From: Porticoccaceae bacterium
GTDB taxonomy: Bacteria; Pseudomonadota; Gammaproteobacteria; Pseudomonadales; Porticoccaceae
DNA: 64,000 nucleotides
Assembly: GCA_018069525.1 (NCBI GenBank)
Contig: JAGPUQ010000009.1
Span: forward strand, 1 to 64,000
Direction: 5' to 3'
Shown here: piece by piece, positions 54,967 to 64,000 of the stretch
Layout: each line of letters begins with the position of its first letter
Position numbering within the stretch: the first letter of the stretch is position 1
The notes under the pieces: model-generated
Told to the model about the DNA's origin: nothing
Seen by the model: only the letters and a program-made list of their open reading frames with translations
Databases searched by the model: none
Made by a program: the position numbers and the translations under genes

Positions 54967-55938
54967 CTAACTACCGGCAACGCTTTCTAAAAATAGTAAT
55001 ATTTCGTCGGTAGTTTCCTGGGGTTTTTCCAGCATTAACCAATGCCCCGCGCCCTCAATGAGTTTAATCCTGCGTAGGTCTTCAAAATGTGCAGGCATTA
55101 ATTCCGCCCAATCGGGCACATAAAGAAGAACATCATCTTCTGCACCGGCAATAAAATGCGCGGGCTGAGTGAATTTAGCGCCTGCGAGCTGCGGCGTTAG
55201 CGCCCAGTTACGTTCGATGTTGCGATACCAGTTCACGCCGCCGCGAAAGCCATTCTTTTTAAACTGTGCAAGGTGATAATCCAGGTCTTCTCGCCTTAAC
55301 CAAACCGGTAATTCGGTGGGGATATCAAACATTTCCCCCATACTGGTACCAGCGGGGAAGTTTGTTTGCGACATCCATGTGCCCGGTGGACTATCGGCAG
55401 AAATCACGTGATAAGTCATCCGCAGCGTAGCTTCAGGATTGGCCTCCAAACTTAGCTCCGCACCGGCTTTTTGAAACTCGCGAATATACCAAAACTTGTC
55501 CTCTAGCCCCGGCGGATTAATCAATGTATCTGCTACCTCGGGACGACCCCAATAAGGCACCGATAATCCCATTACCGCGCTAACTCGATCGGGATACAGC
55601 AGGGCGGTATTCCAGGCGACGATACAACCCCAGTCCTGGCCGATAACGATAAAGTCGTCATAGCCCAGGGCATCAGCGATACCCACCACGTCGCCGGTAA
55701 GGTGAAGAATATCGTAATCCTCAATCGCTTCCGGCGCATCACTACCGGCATAACCACGTTGGTCCGGCACGGCGACTTTGTAACCAGCTTCAACAATAGG
55801 ATCGATTTGATGCCGCCATAAGTGCCAAAACTCGGGAAAGCCGTGTAGCAAAATGACCAGCGGGCCTTCACCCCTAACCACGGTGCGCAAGGTGACGCCG
55901 TTGGTTTGGATATACTGAAATCTCGGTTGACTAACCAT
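54967..55938 (-). CDS. Alpha/beta hydrolase, epoxide hydrolase-like
   Basis: 323-residue alpha/beta-hydrolase. HGFPEFWHLWRHQ (oxyanion hole HGFPE at 32-36) and the nucleophile elbow GQDWGC with Asp102 are those of soluble epoxide hydrolases and haloalkane dehalogenases; an Asp nucleophile excludes ordinary Ser esterases. The distal catalytic His is in GAGHWLMLEKP. The cap domain (about 135-230) contains a Tyr-rich segment (YHLAQF) that may supply epoxide-activating Tyr. Expected to open epoxides to diols. ATG at 55938 has GGAG upstream. Convergent with the MFS gene. Confidence 0.92.
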   Translation of the reverse strand: MVSQPRFQYIQTNGVTLRTVVRGEGPLVILLHGFPEFWHLWRHQIDPIVEAGYKVAVPDQRGYAGSDAPEAIEDYDILHLTGDVVGIADALGYDDFIVIGQDWGCIVAWNTALLYPDRVSAVMGLSVPYWGRPEVADTLINPPGLEDKFWYIREFQKAGAELSLEANPEATLRMTYHVISADSPPGTWMSQTNFPAGTSMGEMFDIPTELPVWLRREDLDYHLAQFKKNGFRGGVNWYRNIERNWALTPQLAGAKFTQPAHFIAGAEDDVLLYVPDWAELMPAHFEDLRRIKLIEGAGHWLMLEKPQETTDEILLFLESVAGS

Positions 55939-56023
55939 TAGAGCAACTCCAAAAAAACGATACGAAAGACGTCGTTAACAGGGAAGCAGGAATGTATCTG
56001 AATCGACAGGTTAGCGATCCGTA

Positions 56024-56536
56024 TTACTCATCGCGATCTTCACCCTGTTTAAACGAACTCTGAAAATCGGTCTCGTTAGCCTCAACCAACAAGGCTTCAA
56101 CGTGTTCGCAAAATTCATCGTCAAAAGCGTGCTCCGACAAGCGCCACCACGTTTGAACACCCGGAAAAGAAAGGAATTCTTTTTTTGAGCGGTCAATAGA
56201 AGACAAATAGAGGGGATCAATAGAACCGTGACAAATATGTAAATATTGCTGTTCCATGCTTCTAAAAATAGCGCTCCATACCAGGCTCACCCGTATCCTG
56301 TCCTCCGGGATCAGCGCCTTGTAATCGTGCTTCGCTGCCAGATTAAGCTTCGCCAACTCTTTATCCTGAAACATGTGTTCCATCGCTCTGCGATACTCTG
56401 CTGCCAAATCGCGGGTAGCAGCGAGTCTCTCCTCTTTGGTTTGCGCACGAATTTGAACGGCCAGATAGAGCACCGACATAATGACTGCAATTGCCCCTAA
56501 CCCTTCTGAAATTGCCCCAAATGCTTCCCAGTTCAT
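56024..56536 (-). CDS. Small membrane-anchored protein of unknown function
   Basis: 170 residues: an N-terminal hydrophobic helix (about 8-30, FGAISEGLGAIAVIMSVLYL) followed by VQIRAQTKEERLAATRDLAA and a helical soluble domain with Trp- and His-containing segments. Proteins with this N-terminal pattern (membrane helix then YLAVQIR) are widespread in marine bacteria and uncharacterised. No catalytic motif is visible. It lies between the epoxide hydrolase-like and isomerase-like genes on the same strand, with an 85-bp gap before the former. Confidence 0.75.
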   Translation of the reverse strand: MNWEAFGAISEGLGAIAVIMSVLYLAVQIRAQTKEERLAATRDLAAEYRRAMEHMFQDKELAKLNLAAKHDYKALIPEDRIRVSLVWSAIFRSMEQQYLHICHGSIDPLYLSSIDRSKKEFLSFPGVQTWWRLSEHAFDDEFCEHVEALLVEANETDFQSSFKQGEDRDE

Positions 56537-56637
56537 AATTCCACTTCCCTACGCATATTCTAGTTTTGTTACGATCTAAGCGGGTAATCGTGTTCGTTTT
56601 TTCAAAGGAAAACGTTACTAGTTAGCTATCGATTTAC

Positions 56638-57141
56638 TCACCGGCCATTTCCAGTGAGCACAGTCTTCAGCGCACCAAGAGCAATCAGCACCATACAGAT
56701 AATCGCTACCGTTGCCGCTAAAATCGCGGGGACATAAGCAAACACATCGTACATATTACTTTGCCCCATACCTTCAACGTAGCCACCACTCAAACCGCGA
56801 GTGTTGCCGAATACCGAAAACACATAGAACATACAATTTCCCCAGGCGGTAAAAATAAGTCCATAAGCGACAAACAGTCGCGCCCTGCCCACTGCGACAA
56901 AGGGCAGCGCCACCGCGCCCATTACGCACAGTAAACCATTAGTGATGGCACCCACATGAGCCGCGCGCCAGGCATGAACACTTCCGGGCACTTGATAATC
57001 AATGGAAAACAGGGGCCAGAGCTCAATGCGCCCTAGCACCGCAAAGGTGAGCATAAAACCGCCCACAAACCCAACCATGATTACCAGTGCGGCATTGCCT
57101 AGCATCAACGCTTGATAGCGTTTAATATCTGCATCGAGCAT
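56638..57141 (-). CDS. Styrene oxide isomerase-like four-helix membrane protein
   Basis: 167 residues with four membrane segments (about 15-35, 65-83, 88-110, 137-158). The pattern VPGSVHAWRAAHVGAITNG, then GNCMFYVFSVFGNTRGLSGG and DVFAYVPAILAATVAI, resembles styrene oxide isomerase (StyC), including the His (H62) and Asn six residues later (N68) that in StyC lie at the haem/active site, and a Tyr at 106 (from memory of that family). StyC turns epoxides into aldehydes without cofactors. The frame starts at 57156, but the ATG at 57141 has GGGAG 8 bp upstream and gives StyC-like length. Its neighbours include an epoxide hydrolase-like gene. Confidence 0.68.
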   Translation of the reverse strand: MLDADIKRYQALMLGNAALVIMVGFVGGFMLTFAVLGRIELWPLFSIDYQVPGSVHAWRAAHVGAITNGLLCVMGAVALPFVAVGRARLFVAYGLIFTAWGNCMFYVFSVFGNTRGLSGGYVEGMGQSNMYDVFAYVPAILAATVAIICMVLIALGALKTVLTGNGR

Positions 57142-57219
57142 GATATGTTCTCCCATTATGATTTTAATTAATGTGGCCGATTAAATACGGTAGCGCCATT
57201 TAAACGGAAAATCCACGCC

Positions 57220-57261
57220 TATTTATTCGCGCCAATTTATTCACGCCAATTTATTGAAACC
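57220..57261. repeat. 14-bp tandem repeat, 3 copies, in the divergent isomerase-like/MAPEG region
   Basis: Units TATTTATTCGCGCC, AATTTATTCACGCC and AATTTATTGAAACC lie between the divergent genes, 79 bp upstream of the isomerase-like start, where promoters are expected. Confidence 0.92.
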
Positions 57262-57390
57262 CTACACCCCGCTACGAAATCATCCTTTAGATTTTTTGAC
57301 AGCAACGAGAGTTTGATTCATTATCTAGAAAAAGAAACCCAAAAAAAAATAATATTGTAATGATACCCGGAAATAAAAAGGATGATAACG

Positions 57391-57840
57391 ATGGAAAATC
57401 CAATATTAGCGTCGGCTCCTATACTAGCGCCAGCGGCAGTACTCGTACTCTGGTCGGTAATTATATTAATTTGGATGGTGGCTACGCGTTTTTCAGCCTT
57501 AAGAAAAGCCGGTCTGGCGGTATCAACCGCAAAACCCGGTACTCAATACCGGGACGTGGAGGCGACACTACCGGCAAAGGTTAACTGGAAATCCCACAAT
57601 TACACCCACCTAATGGAACAGCCAACGCTATTTTATGCAGTGACTATTATTCTTGCGTTGATTGGCGAAGGCAGTGGATTTAATCTTGCCCTGGCATGGG
57701 CTTACGTTTTACTGCGTGTCGCCCATAGCTTGTGGCAAGCTCTGGTTAATACATTAATCGTGCGTATTCCTCTGTTTGCGCTTTCGTCACTGTGTTTAAT
57801 GGGGCTCGCCATCAATGCGGTTCGCGCAACATTGCTATAA
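57391..57840 (+). CDS. MAPEG family membrane protein
   Basis: 149-residue integral membrane protein with four hydrophobic helices. NYTHLMEQPTLFYAVTIIL and the following WAYVLLRVAHSLWQALVN with Arg near the end are the signature of MAPEG proteins (microsomal glutathione transferase/leukotriene synthase relatives). Bacterial members may conjugate or isomerise lipophilic electrophiles, so detoxifying epoxides is possible here. The frame also has an ATG at 57382, but AAGG stands 9 bp before the ATG at 57391. It is 33 bp upstream of an SDR. Confidence 0.9.
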   Translation: MENPILASAPILAPAAVLVLWSVIILIWMVATRFSALRKAGLAVSTAKPGTQYRDVEATLPAKVNWKSHNYTHLMEQPTLFYAVTIILALIGEGSGFNLALAWAYVLLRVAHSLWQALVNTLIVRIPLFALSSLCLMGLAINAVRATLL

Positions 57841-57865
57841 ATTATTGTTATACCTATAAGGCTAT

Positions 57866-57883
57866 TGAAAAATATGAAAAATA
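57866..57883 (+). repeat. 9-bp tandem duplication at the SDR start codon
   Basis: TGAAAAATA is repeated exactly twice; the junction forms the ATG at 57874. The unit keeps the frame, so a TTG nine bases upstream is an in-frame alternative start. Confidence 0.8.
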
Positions 57884-58728
57884 TTAAAGGTAAAGTTGCG
57901 TTTATTAGCGGTGCCGCAAGTGGTATGGGTTTGGGCATGGCTCGAGCATTTTCTGCGGCAGGTATGAAAGTCATGCTGGGCGATATTCAAAAGGAGGCTC
58001 TTGATGCCGCCGTCGCCGAGCTAAAAGGCAAGGGTTTCGAGGCCGAAGGTGTGCTCGTTGATGTGACCGACAGAGATTCGGTATTTGCCGCCGCCCAGGC
58101 CACCATCGACGCTTTTGGAAAAGTACACGTTTGCGTCAACAATGCGGGGGTTGGCGCTAGTGGTAGCGCTGAAGGTACCAGCGAGAAAAACTGGCGCTGG
58201 ACTATCGACGTAAACATGTGGGGCGTAGTTTGGGGTATGCAGGCCTTTATGCCCCTGATTAAAGAACACGGCGAAGGTGGTCATCTGGTTAACACCGCCT
58301 CGATGGCGGGCATGTTCAGCTGGAAAGAACTCAGCGCCTATAACGCTTCAAAATATGCGGTAGTAGCAATGTCTGAAACTGCAATGGCGGAACACACCGA
58401 CGACAATATCGGTGTATCTGTACTTTGCCCCGGCGTAGTTAACACCAACCTGGGCACTTCAGCACGCAACCGTGGCGAAGATTACGGTGGCGCTACGGAT
58501 TCTAAATCGGAAGAAATGATCGCCATGCTTAAACAAGGCCTGAGTCCCGACGTGGTGGGACAGCAGGTACTGGAAGCCATTATCGACGACCAGGCCTACA
58601 TCTTCACCGATCCCAATTTACGCAGCTGGGTCGAGACTCGCTTTCAGCGCATACTCGCCGGTTACGATTGGGCTGAACAATGTGACGCGCTAAAACATGC
58701 GGATCAACAAACCGAGATTAATTTATAA
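57874..58728 (+). CDS. Short-chain dehydrogenase/reductase (SDR), long C-terminal form
   Basis: About 284 residues; TG-motif SGAASGMGLG (a Ser replaces the first Thr), NNAG (VCVNNAGVGAS), Ser in NTASMAG and YNASK. The 30 or so extra C-terminal residues (RSWVETRFQRILAGYDWAEQ) are typical of SDRs annotated in alkane and terpenoid clusters. Asp after strand 2 (LGDIQKE) favours NAD. ATG at 57874 is chosen over TTG at 57865. Probably an operon with the MAPEG gene. Confidence 0.92.
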   Translation: MKNIKGKVAFISGAASGMGLGMARAFSAAGMKVMLGDIQKEALDAAVAELKGKGFEAEGVLVDVTDRDSVFAAAQATIDAFGKVHVCVNNAGVGASGSAEGTSEKNWRWTIDVNMWGVVWGMQAFMPLIKEHGEGGHLVNTASMAGMFSWKELSAYNASKYAVVAMSETAMAEHTDDNIGVSVLCPGVVNTNLGTSARNRGEDYGGATDSKSEEMIAMLKQGLSPDVVGQQVLEAIIDDQAYIFTDPNLRSWVETRFQRILAGYDWAEQCDALKHADQQTEINL

Positions 58729-58816
58729 CACGTGGCGACTGTTATTTACCCCGGTTACCATTTTTTATTCACGCACCAACGCCGCGCTGAAACCGGCGTT
58801 TACTCCTATCAATGCG

Positions 58817-58870
58817 ACGTTGACCTTCGGAGCTACGTTAATATCCGGTGCTGCGCTAATCTCAGGAGAG
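58817..58870 (+). repeat. 18-bp tandem repeat, 3 copies, carrying the ribosome site of the aldo/keto reductase gene
   Basis: Units ACGTTGACCTTCGGAGCT, ACGTTAATATCCGGTGCT and GCGCTAATCTCAGGAGAG; the third holds the AGGAG that serves the start at 58877, and the first has a GGAG at the same place. Confidence 0.88.
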
Positions 58871-58876
58871 TAGGTA

Positions 58877-59854
<978 letters not shown>

Positions 59855-60002
59855 TCGGCTCCGGAACAGGCGAATCTGTGTTCTAAAAGGTCAATAACAG
59901 TTAGGCGATACCCGCTGAACCATTGCAAGTTGACCCAATAAAGCGGAAGGTAGTAAACGGCATTTTCAAGACCTTAAACAATAAACAAAGCGGAGCTTAA
60001 AC

Positions 60003-60455
60003 ATGGCGATCAAGACAAAAATAGAGGGTAATTATGCACAGGTCGACGCACTGCCCTGGCAGCCTTTTCCAGAGAGCTTTTCAGCTGGCGGCATACTCTG
60101 GAAACTCTTAAATGTATCGCCGGAAATGGGCGCATGGACGGCAATCTTTGAATGCCCAGCAGGATCGTCGTTTGCCAGGCATATCCATATCGGACCAGGT
60201 GAATACCTGTTGACCAAGGGTAAAATGGACGTTCGCGGCGGTAATATGGAAGGTGGTTTTACCGCAACGGCGCTTGGCTACGGTTATGAAGCCTGCAATG
60301 CGCGACACGACCAAACATCTTTCCCCGAGGAAAGCTCCTTTTACATGACCTTTCTCGGACCATTGCAGTTCATCGATGAAGCTGCCAACACACTGGCGGT
60401 GGTTGGCTGGGAGCAGGCCCAGGACCTGTGGGCACAACAGACCGGGCAAAGTTAA
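60003..60455 (+). CDS. Cupin protein, 2,4'-dihydroxyacetophenone dioxygenase (DAD)-like
   Basis: 150-residue single cupin. PFPESFSAGGILWKLLNVSPE and GAWTAIFECPAGSSFARHIHIGPGEYLLTKG resemble the DAD-like cupin family; the metal ligands would be H60, H62, E67 and H102. DAD cleaves a carbon-carbon bond next to a ketone; most relatives are untested. It may act on a ketone of this pathway or have a different role such as binding or isomerisation. ATG at 60003 has GGAG 8 bp upstream. Confidence 0.8.
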   Translation: MAIKTKIEGNYAQVDALPWQPFPESFSAGGILWKLLNVSPEMGAWTAIFECPAGSSFARHIHIGPGEYLLTKGKMDVRGGNMEGGFTATALGYGYEACNARHDQTSFPEESSFYMTFLGPLQFIDEAANTLAVVGWEQAQDLWAQQTGQS

Positions 60456-60587
60456 CCACAGTTTTCATCCGTCGGACTTTAGCAAAAGCGTTTGCTTCGC
60501 TACTACTTAGAGCGAGGTGAAACCCCCGCATGATCAACTCTAAAATCAGTGTGATATTTTTTTACCAGCCGTAGGGAAATGTAATAG

Positions 60588-61838
60588 ATGACGCCTCACT
60601 CGTTACAATTTGATCCCACAGACCGGGCAGTTATTAACAACCCCTTCCCGGTTTTTGCTCGGCTTCAACAAGAAGCGCCGATACATTGGAGCGACAAGGC
60701 GCGCGGCTGGGTAGTCACGCGTTATGATGATTGCAAAGCCGTTTTTCTCGATCAACGTTTTTCGTCAGAGCGCATGAAACCCTTTTTCGAATCCCTGAGC
60801 GATGAGCAGCGCGCCAAAGTTGAGAGTCTGGAATCTTCCATAGGCTTATGGGCGGTCTTTCTTGACCCGCCAGACCACACCCGGCTGCGCCGTTTATTAA
60901 ATCGCGGCTTCACCTCTCGAGCGGTGGACGGCATGGCACCTCGAATAGCGGAAATCGTACACGAATTATTCGATGACATTGAAGACAAAACAGAAATCGA
61001 TTTTATCCGCGACCTTGCCTACCGCATTCCCGCCTCGGTGATTATGGAAATGCTGGGGGCGCCGCGCTCGGAAATCGAACACTTTAAACTTTGGTCCGAC
61101 GAAATGAGTTTGTTTGTGGGTGGTTCTCGAGTCACTCCCGACAAATACGTTCGCGCCGAGGCGGCAACCGCACAAATGCGCGAGGCCTTTCGCGATTTAA
61201 TCGCCGAACGCAGGCGCCAGCCAAGAGAAGATATGATCACCGACCTGATCCGGGCCGAGGACGAAGGCCAGGTCCTAAACGAAGAGGAATTAATCGCCAC
61301 CTGTATTTTGTTGTTGTTCGCAGGCCATGAAACCACCGGTAATTTATTGGGCACCGGCATGTATTATTTTCTTCGTCATCTCGATCAACTGGAAGATTTA
61401 CGTTTACACCCAGAACTGGCGGATAATGTGGTCGAAGAAATTCTTCGTCACGACGGGCCCAACGCCGCTGCCACCCGTGTGGCAAGCGAAGATATAACAC
61501 TGGGAGGACACACCATTCGCAAGGGCCAACGTGTTTTTGCGATGATTAACGCCGCCAACAGAGACCCGGAACTGTTCAACAACCCGCAGCAATTTGATAT
61601 TCGGCGAAAGCCTAACGGCAGTGCCGCAATTGGCCAGTTTGCCTTTGGCCACGGTATTCATTTTTGTATTGGCGCGCCGCTAGCCAGGCTGGAAGGTCGC
61701 GTGGCATTTCCGATTATCGCGGAAAGAATTCGAAATCCGCAGTTACTGGGCGGAGAGCCCGACTGGCTAGATAGCCTGAGCTTTCGAGGGCTGACAAAAT
61801 TGCCGATGTCTTGCAATATCTTAACTAGAAAATTCTGA
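60588..61838 (+). CDS. Cytochrome P450, class I bacterial type
   Basis: 416-residue soluble P450. The I-helix oxygen motif AGHET is at 245-249, ExxR at 284-287 (EILR), and the haem-binding loop FGHGIHFCIGAPLAR with Cys360 as thiolate ligand. FLDPPDHTRLRRLLNRGFT is the usual C-helix region. It belongs to the broad CYP107-like bacterial group, not to the CYP153 type at the window's end. Its 3' end faces the ferredoxin gene 103 bp away, so it probably shares the ferredoxin and reductase encoded there. Substrate unknown. Confidence 0.95.
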   Translation: MTPHSLQFDPTDRAVINNPFPVFARLQQEAPIHWSDKARGWVVTRYDDCKAVFLDQRFSSERMKPFFESLSDEQRAKVESLESSIGLWAVFLDPPDHTRLRRLLNRGFTSRAVDGMAPRIAEIVHELFDDIEDKTEIDFIRDLAYRIPASVIMEMLGAPRSEIEHFKLWSDEMSLFVGGSRVTPDKYVRAEAATAQMREAFRDLIAERRRQPREDMITDLIRAEDEGQVLNEEELIATCILLLFAGHETTGNLLGTGMYYFLRHLDQLEDLRLHPELADNVVEEILRHDGPNAAATRVASEDITLGGHTIRKGQRVFAMINAANRDPELFNNPQQFDIRRKPNGSAAIGQFAFGHGIHFCIGAPLARLEGRVAFPIIAERIRNPQLLGGEPDWLDSLSFRGLTKLPMSCNILTRKF

Positions 61839-61922
61839 CATTGGCCGCATAAAGCCGATCTATCTGACCCATCATGTCAAGAAAATCATCTTGGGGCTGT
61901 CCAAAAAATGCTTGCCTGCAAT

Positions 61923-61958
61923 ATTAATGCTGGCCTTAAGATTAATGCTGCCCATGAG
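61923..61958. repeat. 18-bp tandem repeat, 2 copies, at the ferredoxin stop codon
   Basis: ATTAATGCTGGCCTTAAG and ATTAATGCTGCCCATGAG match at 14 of 18 positions; the second overlaps the last codons of the ferredoxin and its stop. Confidence 0.82.
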
Positions 61959-62262
61959 GCGTATTAACAATTAAACCCTCTAGCTCGGGTGACGCTTTTA
62001 ATTGGCAGCTAAGGCGGGAATATTCATCGCGGCTATCCACCAGACCTAACATCGTATCTTCCAGTTCTTCCATCGGCGGAAGTTTATTCACCCAACTCGG
62101 ATCAACGTGAACATGGCAGGTCGCACAGGCGCAGGCCCCACCACAATCGCCGTCGATGCCGGGTACCATATTATCGACCGCACCATCCATCAGGTTAGTA
62201 CCGTTCTCTACTTCGATGTCGCGCGATACGCCGTCAAATGCCACGTAAATAATTTTAGCCAT
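61942..62262 (-). CDS. 2Fe-2S ferredoxin, putidaredoxin/adrenodoxin type
   Basis: 106-residue electron carrier for P450s. Cluster ligands C40, C46, C49 and C86 follow the C-x5-C-x2-C...C pattern (DGDCGGACACATCHVHV), with a non-ligand C44. DPSWVNKLPPMEELEDTML and RLSCQLKASPELEGL are typical of the adrenodoxin type. ATG at 62262 has AAGG upstream. It is third in the minus-strand order P450 - reductase - ferredoxin. Confidence 0.97.
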   Translation of the reverse strand: MAKIIYVAFDGVSRDIEVENGTNLMDGAVDNMVPGIDGDCGGACACATCHVHVDPSWVNKLPPMEELEDTMLGLVDSRDEYSRLSCQLKASPELEGLIVNTPHGQH

Positions 62263-62321
62263 CTTGCTACCTTCTTTAAAATTTAAATAATTGTTTAAGC
62301 TTAGCGAATTTACTGAAAAAA

Positions 62322-63554
62322 TTACGCGGCAAGCTCCTTCACCGAAATTGTGTCGTCGCTCAATCGCTGCGGACTGATTTCAACCTGCCGAGGAATCAAC
62401 TGCCTGGCCAAAATAAATTCTGCCGGACGGTTGATTGCATCGACGGCAATCAAACGCTTTTCTCTAAAATAAAACACCGCAAACGATTTACTCTCGGGAT
62501 CACCCCGCACCGCGATTGCATCGTAACCCCGACTAATGCCTACGGTTTGTAATTTAATATCGTACTGATCCGACCAGAACCACGGCACCTGATCATAGGC
62601 TTTTAGTTTACCGCAAATAGTCGCAGCAACGGTCTTACCTTGTTCAATGGCATTGTGCACCGACTCGAGACGCAGACGGGTTTGATAAATAGCACTGGGA
62701 TGATTGGCGCAATCGCCGATGGAGTAGATCCCGGGAACATCAGCACCTGATACGGACGCTCGGCAATATTCATCGACAACAATACCGTTATCGCAATCCA
62801 GTCCTGCGGATTCTGCCAGCTCGACATTGGGTAATAAACCGATACCGGCAATAATTAAATCGGCGGGAAAGCGCTCTCCGCTGGTAGTCACCACCACGGC
62901 AACGCCCGCTTCGTCTTCAATGCGATCCACACAGGTATCACATTGAATATCAACACCAGCCTCACGATGTAACGCGGTATAAAACTTCGCCACCTCGGGA
63001 CAGGTCACTCGACCCAACACAATCGGTGCAGCTTCTATAACGGTCACTTGCAGGCCGTGCTTAACGGCAATCGCCGTCACTTCCAAACCAATATAGCCAC
63101 CGCCAATCACGACCATGCGTGCATCGGGGCGAAAGCGCTCACGAATAGCATCTACATCGGCTAGCGTGCGTAAATAATGCAGGGCGGGATGATCTGCACC
63201 GGGACATTGCAGGGGTCGAGGACGACCACCGGTGGCAAATACCAAATGATCGTAACTAAGGGATTGCCCATCATCGAGCTGAAGTTGTCGCTGCGCAACA
63301 TCCAGGCCGGTAGCCCTAACGCCGAGCCGGGCATCCACCTCGGCTTGCTTATAAAATTCGGCGGGTTTTATCAGTAAACGCGCGCGCTCCAATTCACCGG
63401 CAAGAAAAGCTTTTGACAGTGGCGGACGTTGATAGGGCAATTCGGCTTCGCCGCTGACCAACACAATACCGCCGTCAAAGCCCTGCTGACGCAAACTGGC
63501 GATGGCCTGCGCGGCAGCCTGCCCGCCCCCAATAATGGCAACTGTTTCACTCAT
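62322..63554 (-). CDS. NAD(P)H-dependent FAD ferredoxin reductase
   Basis: 410-residue flavoprotein of the putidaredoxin/rhodocoxin reductase group. FAD-binding VAIIGGGQAAAQAIASLRQ in part, YQRPPLSK, the NAD-binding VVIGGGYIGLEVTAIAVKHG in part, the second FAD motif (YSIGDCANHP) and the C-terminal reductase domain are in order. It passes electrons from NAD(P)H to the adjacent ferredoxin. It starts 15 bp after the CYP153-like gene. Confidence 0.96.
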   Translation of the reverse strand: MSETVAIIGGGQAAAQAIASLRQQGFDGGIVLVSGEAELPYQRPPLSKAFLAGELERARLLIKPAEFYKQAEVDARLGVRATGLDVAQRQLQLDDGQSLSYDHLVFATGGRPRPLQCPGADHPALHYLRTLADVDAIRERFRPDARMVVIGGGYIGLEVTAIAVKHGLQVTVIEAAPIVLGRVTCPEVAKFYTALHREAGVDIQCDTCVDRIEDEAGVAVVVTTSGERFPADLIIAGIGLLPNVELAESAGLDCDNGIVVDEYCRASVSGADVPGIYSIGDCANHPSAIYQTRLRLESVHNAIEQGKTVAATICGKLKAYDQVPWFWSDQYDIKLQTVGISRGYDAIAVRGDPESKSFAVFYFREKRLIAVDAINRPAEFILARQLIPRQVEISPQRLSDDTISVKELAA

Positions 63555-63569
63555 GTAGCAGCGCCCGGC

Positions 63570-64000
63570 TTATTCGTTGATACGAACGGGCAAAGAAGTG
63601 TAAGTGCGCAGTATGCAGGAATACCCACGCTCGGGTTCGCCGACGACCTCGATGTTCGGCTCTGGCCAGCGCTTGAGCAGTTCTTCCCAGAGAATTTTTA
63701 ATTGTAATTCCGCCACTCGGTTACCCACGCAGCGATGGATACCAAAACCAAAGGAAAGATGCTGCCGCGGCCGCTTGCGGTCGATAATAAAGGCTTCGGG
63801 ATCGTCTATTGCTTCCGGATCGCGATTAGCAGAGACGTACCACATCACTACTTTTTCGCCTTTTTTAATTTTTTTGCCACCCAATTCAGCATCTGCAACT
63901 GCCGTGCGACGCATAGAGGCTAGCGGCGTTTGCCAGCGAATCACTTCCGGAATCATCGACTCTATCAACTTCGGGTTGTCGCACAATTTTTGGTATTGAT
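63570..64000 (-). CDS. Cytochrome P450, CYP153-like (N-terminal part outside window)
   Basis: The C-terminal 143 codons are present; the frame stays open at the window edge, so the start lies beyond it. [62 protein letters not shown] in part (haem Cys in HRCVG) and the ending YTSLPVRI are characteristic of CYP153 terminal alkane/fatty-acid/terpenoid hydroxylases. The order CYP153, ferredoxin reductase, ferredoxin is the classic CYP153 operon. The substrate range needs the missing N-terminal residues. Confidence 0.9.
   Translation of the reverse strand, partial: QYQKLCDNPKLIESMIPEVIRWQTPLASMRRTAVADAELGGKKIKKGEKVVMWYVSANRDPEAIDDPEAFIIDRKRPRQHLSFGFGIHRCVGNRVAELQLKILWEELLKRWPEPNIEVVGEPERGYSCILRTYTSLPVRINE

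Overview
The window is a chromosomal segment of a gammaproteobacterium. The gene orders groES-groEL-fxsA, nadC-pilA-pilB-pilC-pilD-coaE-yacG, and mraZ through ftsZ-lpxC-M23-secA-argJ-mutT are those of pseudomonad-like Gammaproteobacteria. The hydroxylase/short-chain dehydrogenase cluster at the right end suggests a marine hydrocarbon- or terpenoid-degrading relative (Cellvibrionales/Spongiibacteraceae-like); that placement is inference. No rRNA, tRNA, CRISPR array, insertion sequence or prophage was seen.

Layout. 1-7.1 kb: a truncated outer-membrane barrel protein, class I fumarase, a coiled-coil membrane protein, a PuuD-like membrane protein, groEL/groES and fxsA, all on the minus strand. 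7.2-13.7 kb: an AmpG-type permease, a cobalamin adenosyltransferase, ampE, ampD and a DUF1631 protein; AmpG/AmpE/AmpD form a peptidoglycan-recycling group. 13.9-22.7 kb: nadC, a PglL/TfpO-like oligosaccharyltransferase, the pilin gene pilA with a sigma-54-type promoter, pilB-pilC-pilD, coaE and yacG. 22.8-47.3 kb: the complete division and cell-wall (dcw) cluster, transcribed leftward from mraZ to ftsZ, followed by lpxC, an M23 peptidase, secA, argJ and mutT. Most junctions in the mur/fts part overlap by 1-4 bases (ATGA/GTGA), which implies translational coupling.

47.9-64 kb is a catabolic accessory region: a luciferase-like flavin monooxygenase, three short-chain dehydrogenases, a metallo-beta-lactamase-fold hydrolase, a zinc alcohol dehydrogenase, a DUF2889 protein, an MFS permease, an epoxide-hydrolase-like enzyme, a small membrane protein resembling styrene oxide isomerase, a MAPEG protein, an aldo/keto reductase, a DAD-like cupin, a cytochrome P450, and a CYP153-type P450/ferredoxin reductase/ferredoxin operon cut by the window edge. 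The set fits oxygenation of a hydrophobic substrate, handling of epoxides, then alcohol/aldehyde/ketone conversion. The substrate cannot be read from the sequence.

The most unusual signal is not a gene. At least 27 places carry short degenerate tandem repeats (units of 9-25 bp, 2-6 copies). Those inside genes (murE twice, ftsQ, ftsI, murG, DUF1631, ampE, pduO, mutT, secA, the coiled-coil protein) all have unit lengths divisible by three. Those between genes also have units of 13, 14, 16, 17 and 25 bp and often cover the ribosome-binding site or start codon. In front of yacG five 14-bp units make a chain of four 5-codon mini-ORFs, each joined to the next by an ATGA overlap and the last joined to yacG.
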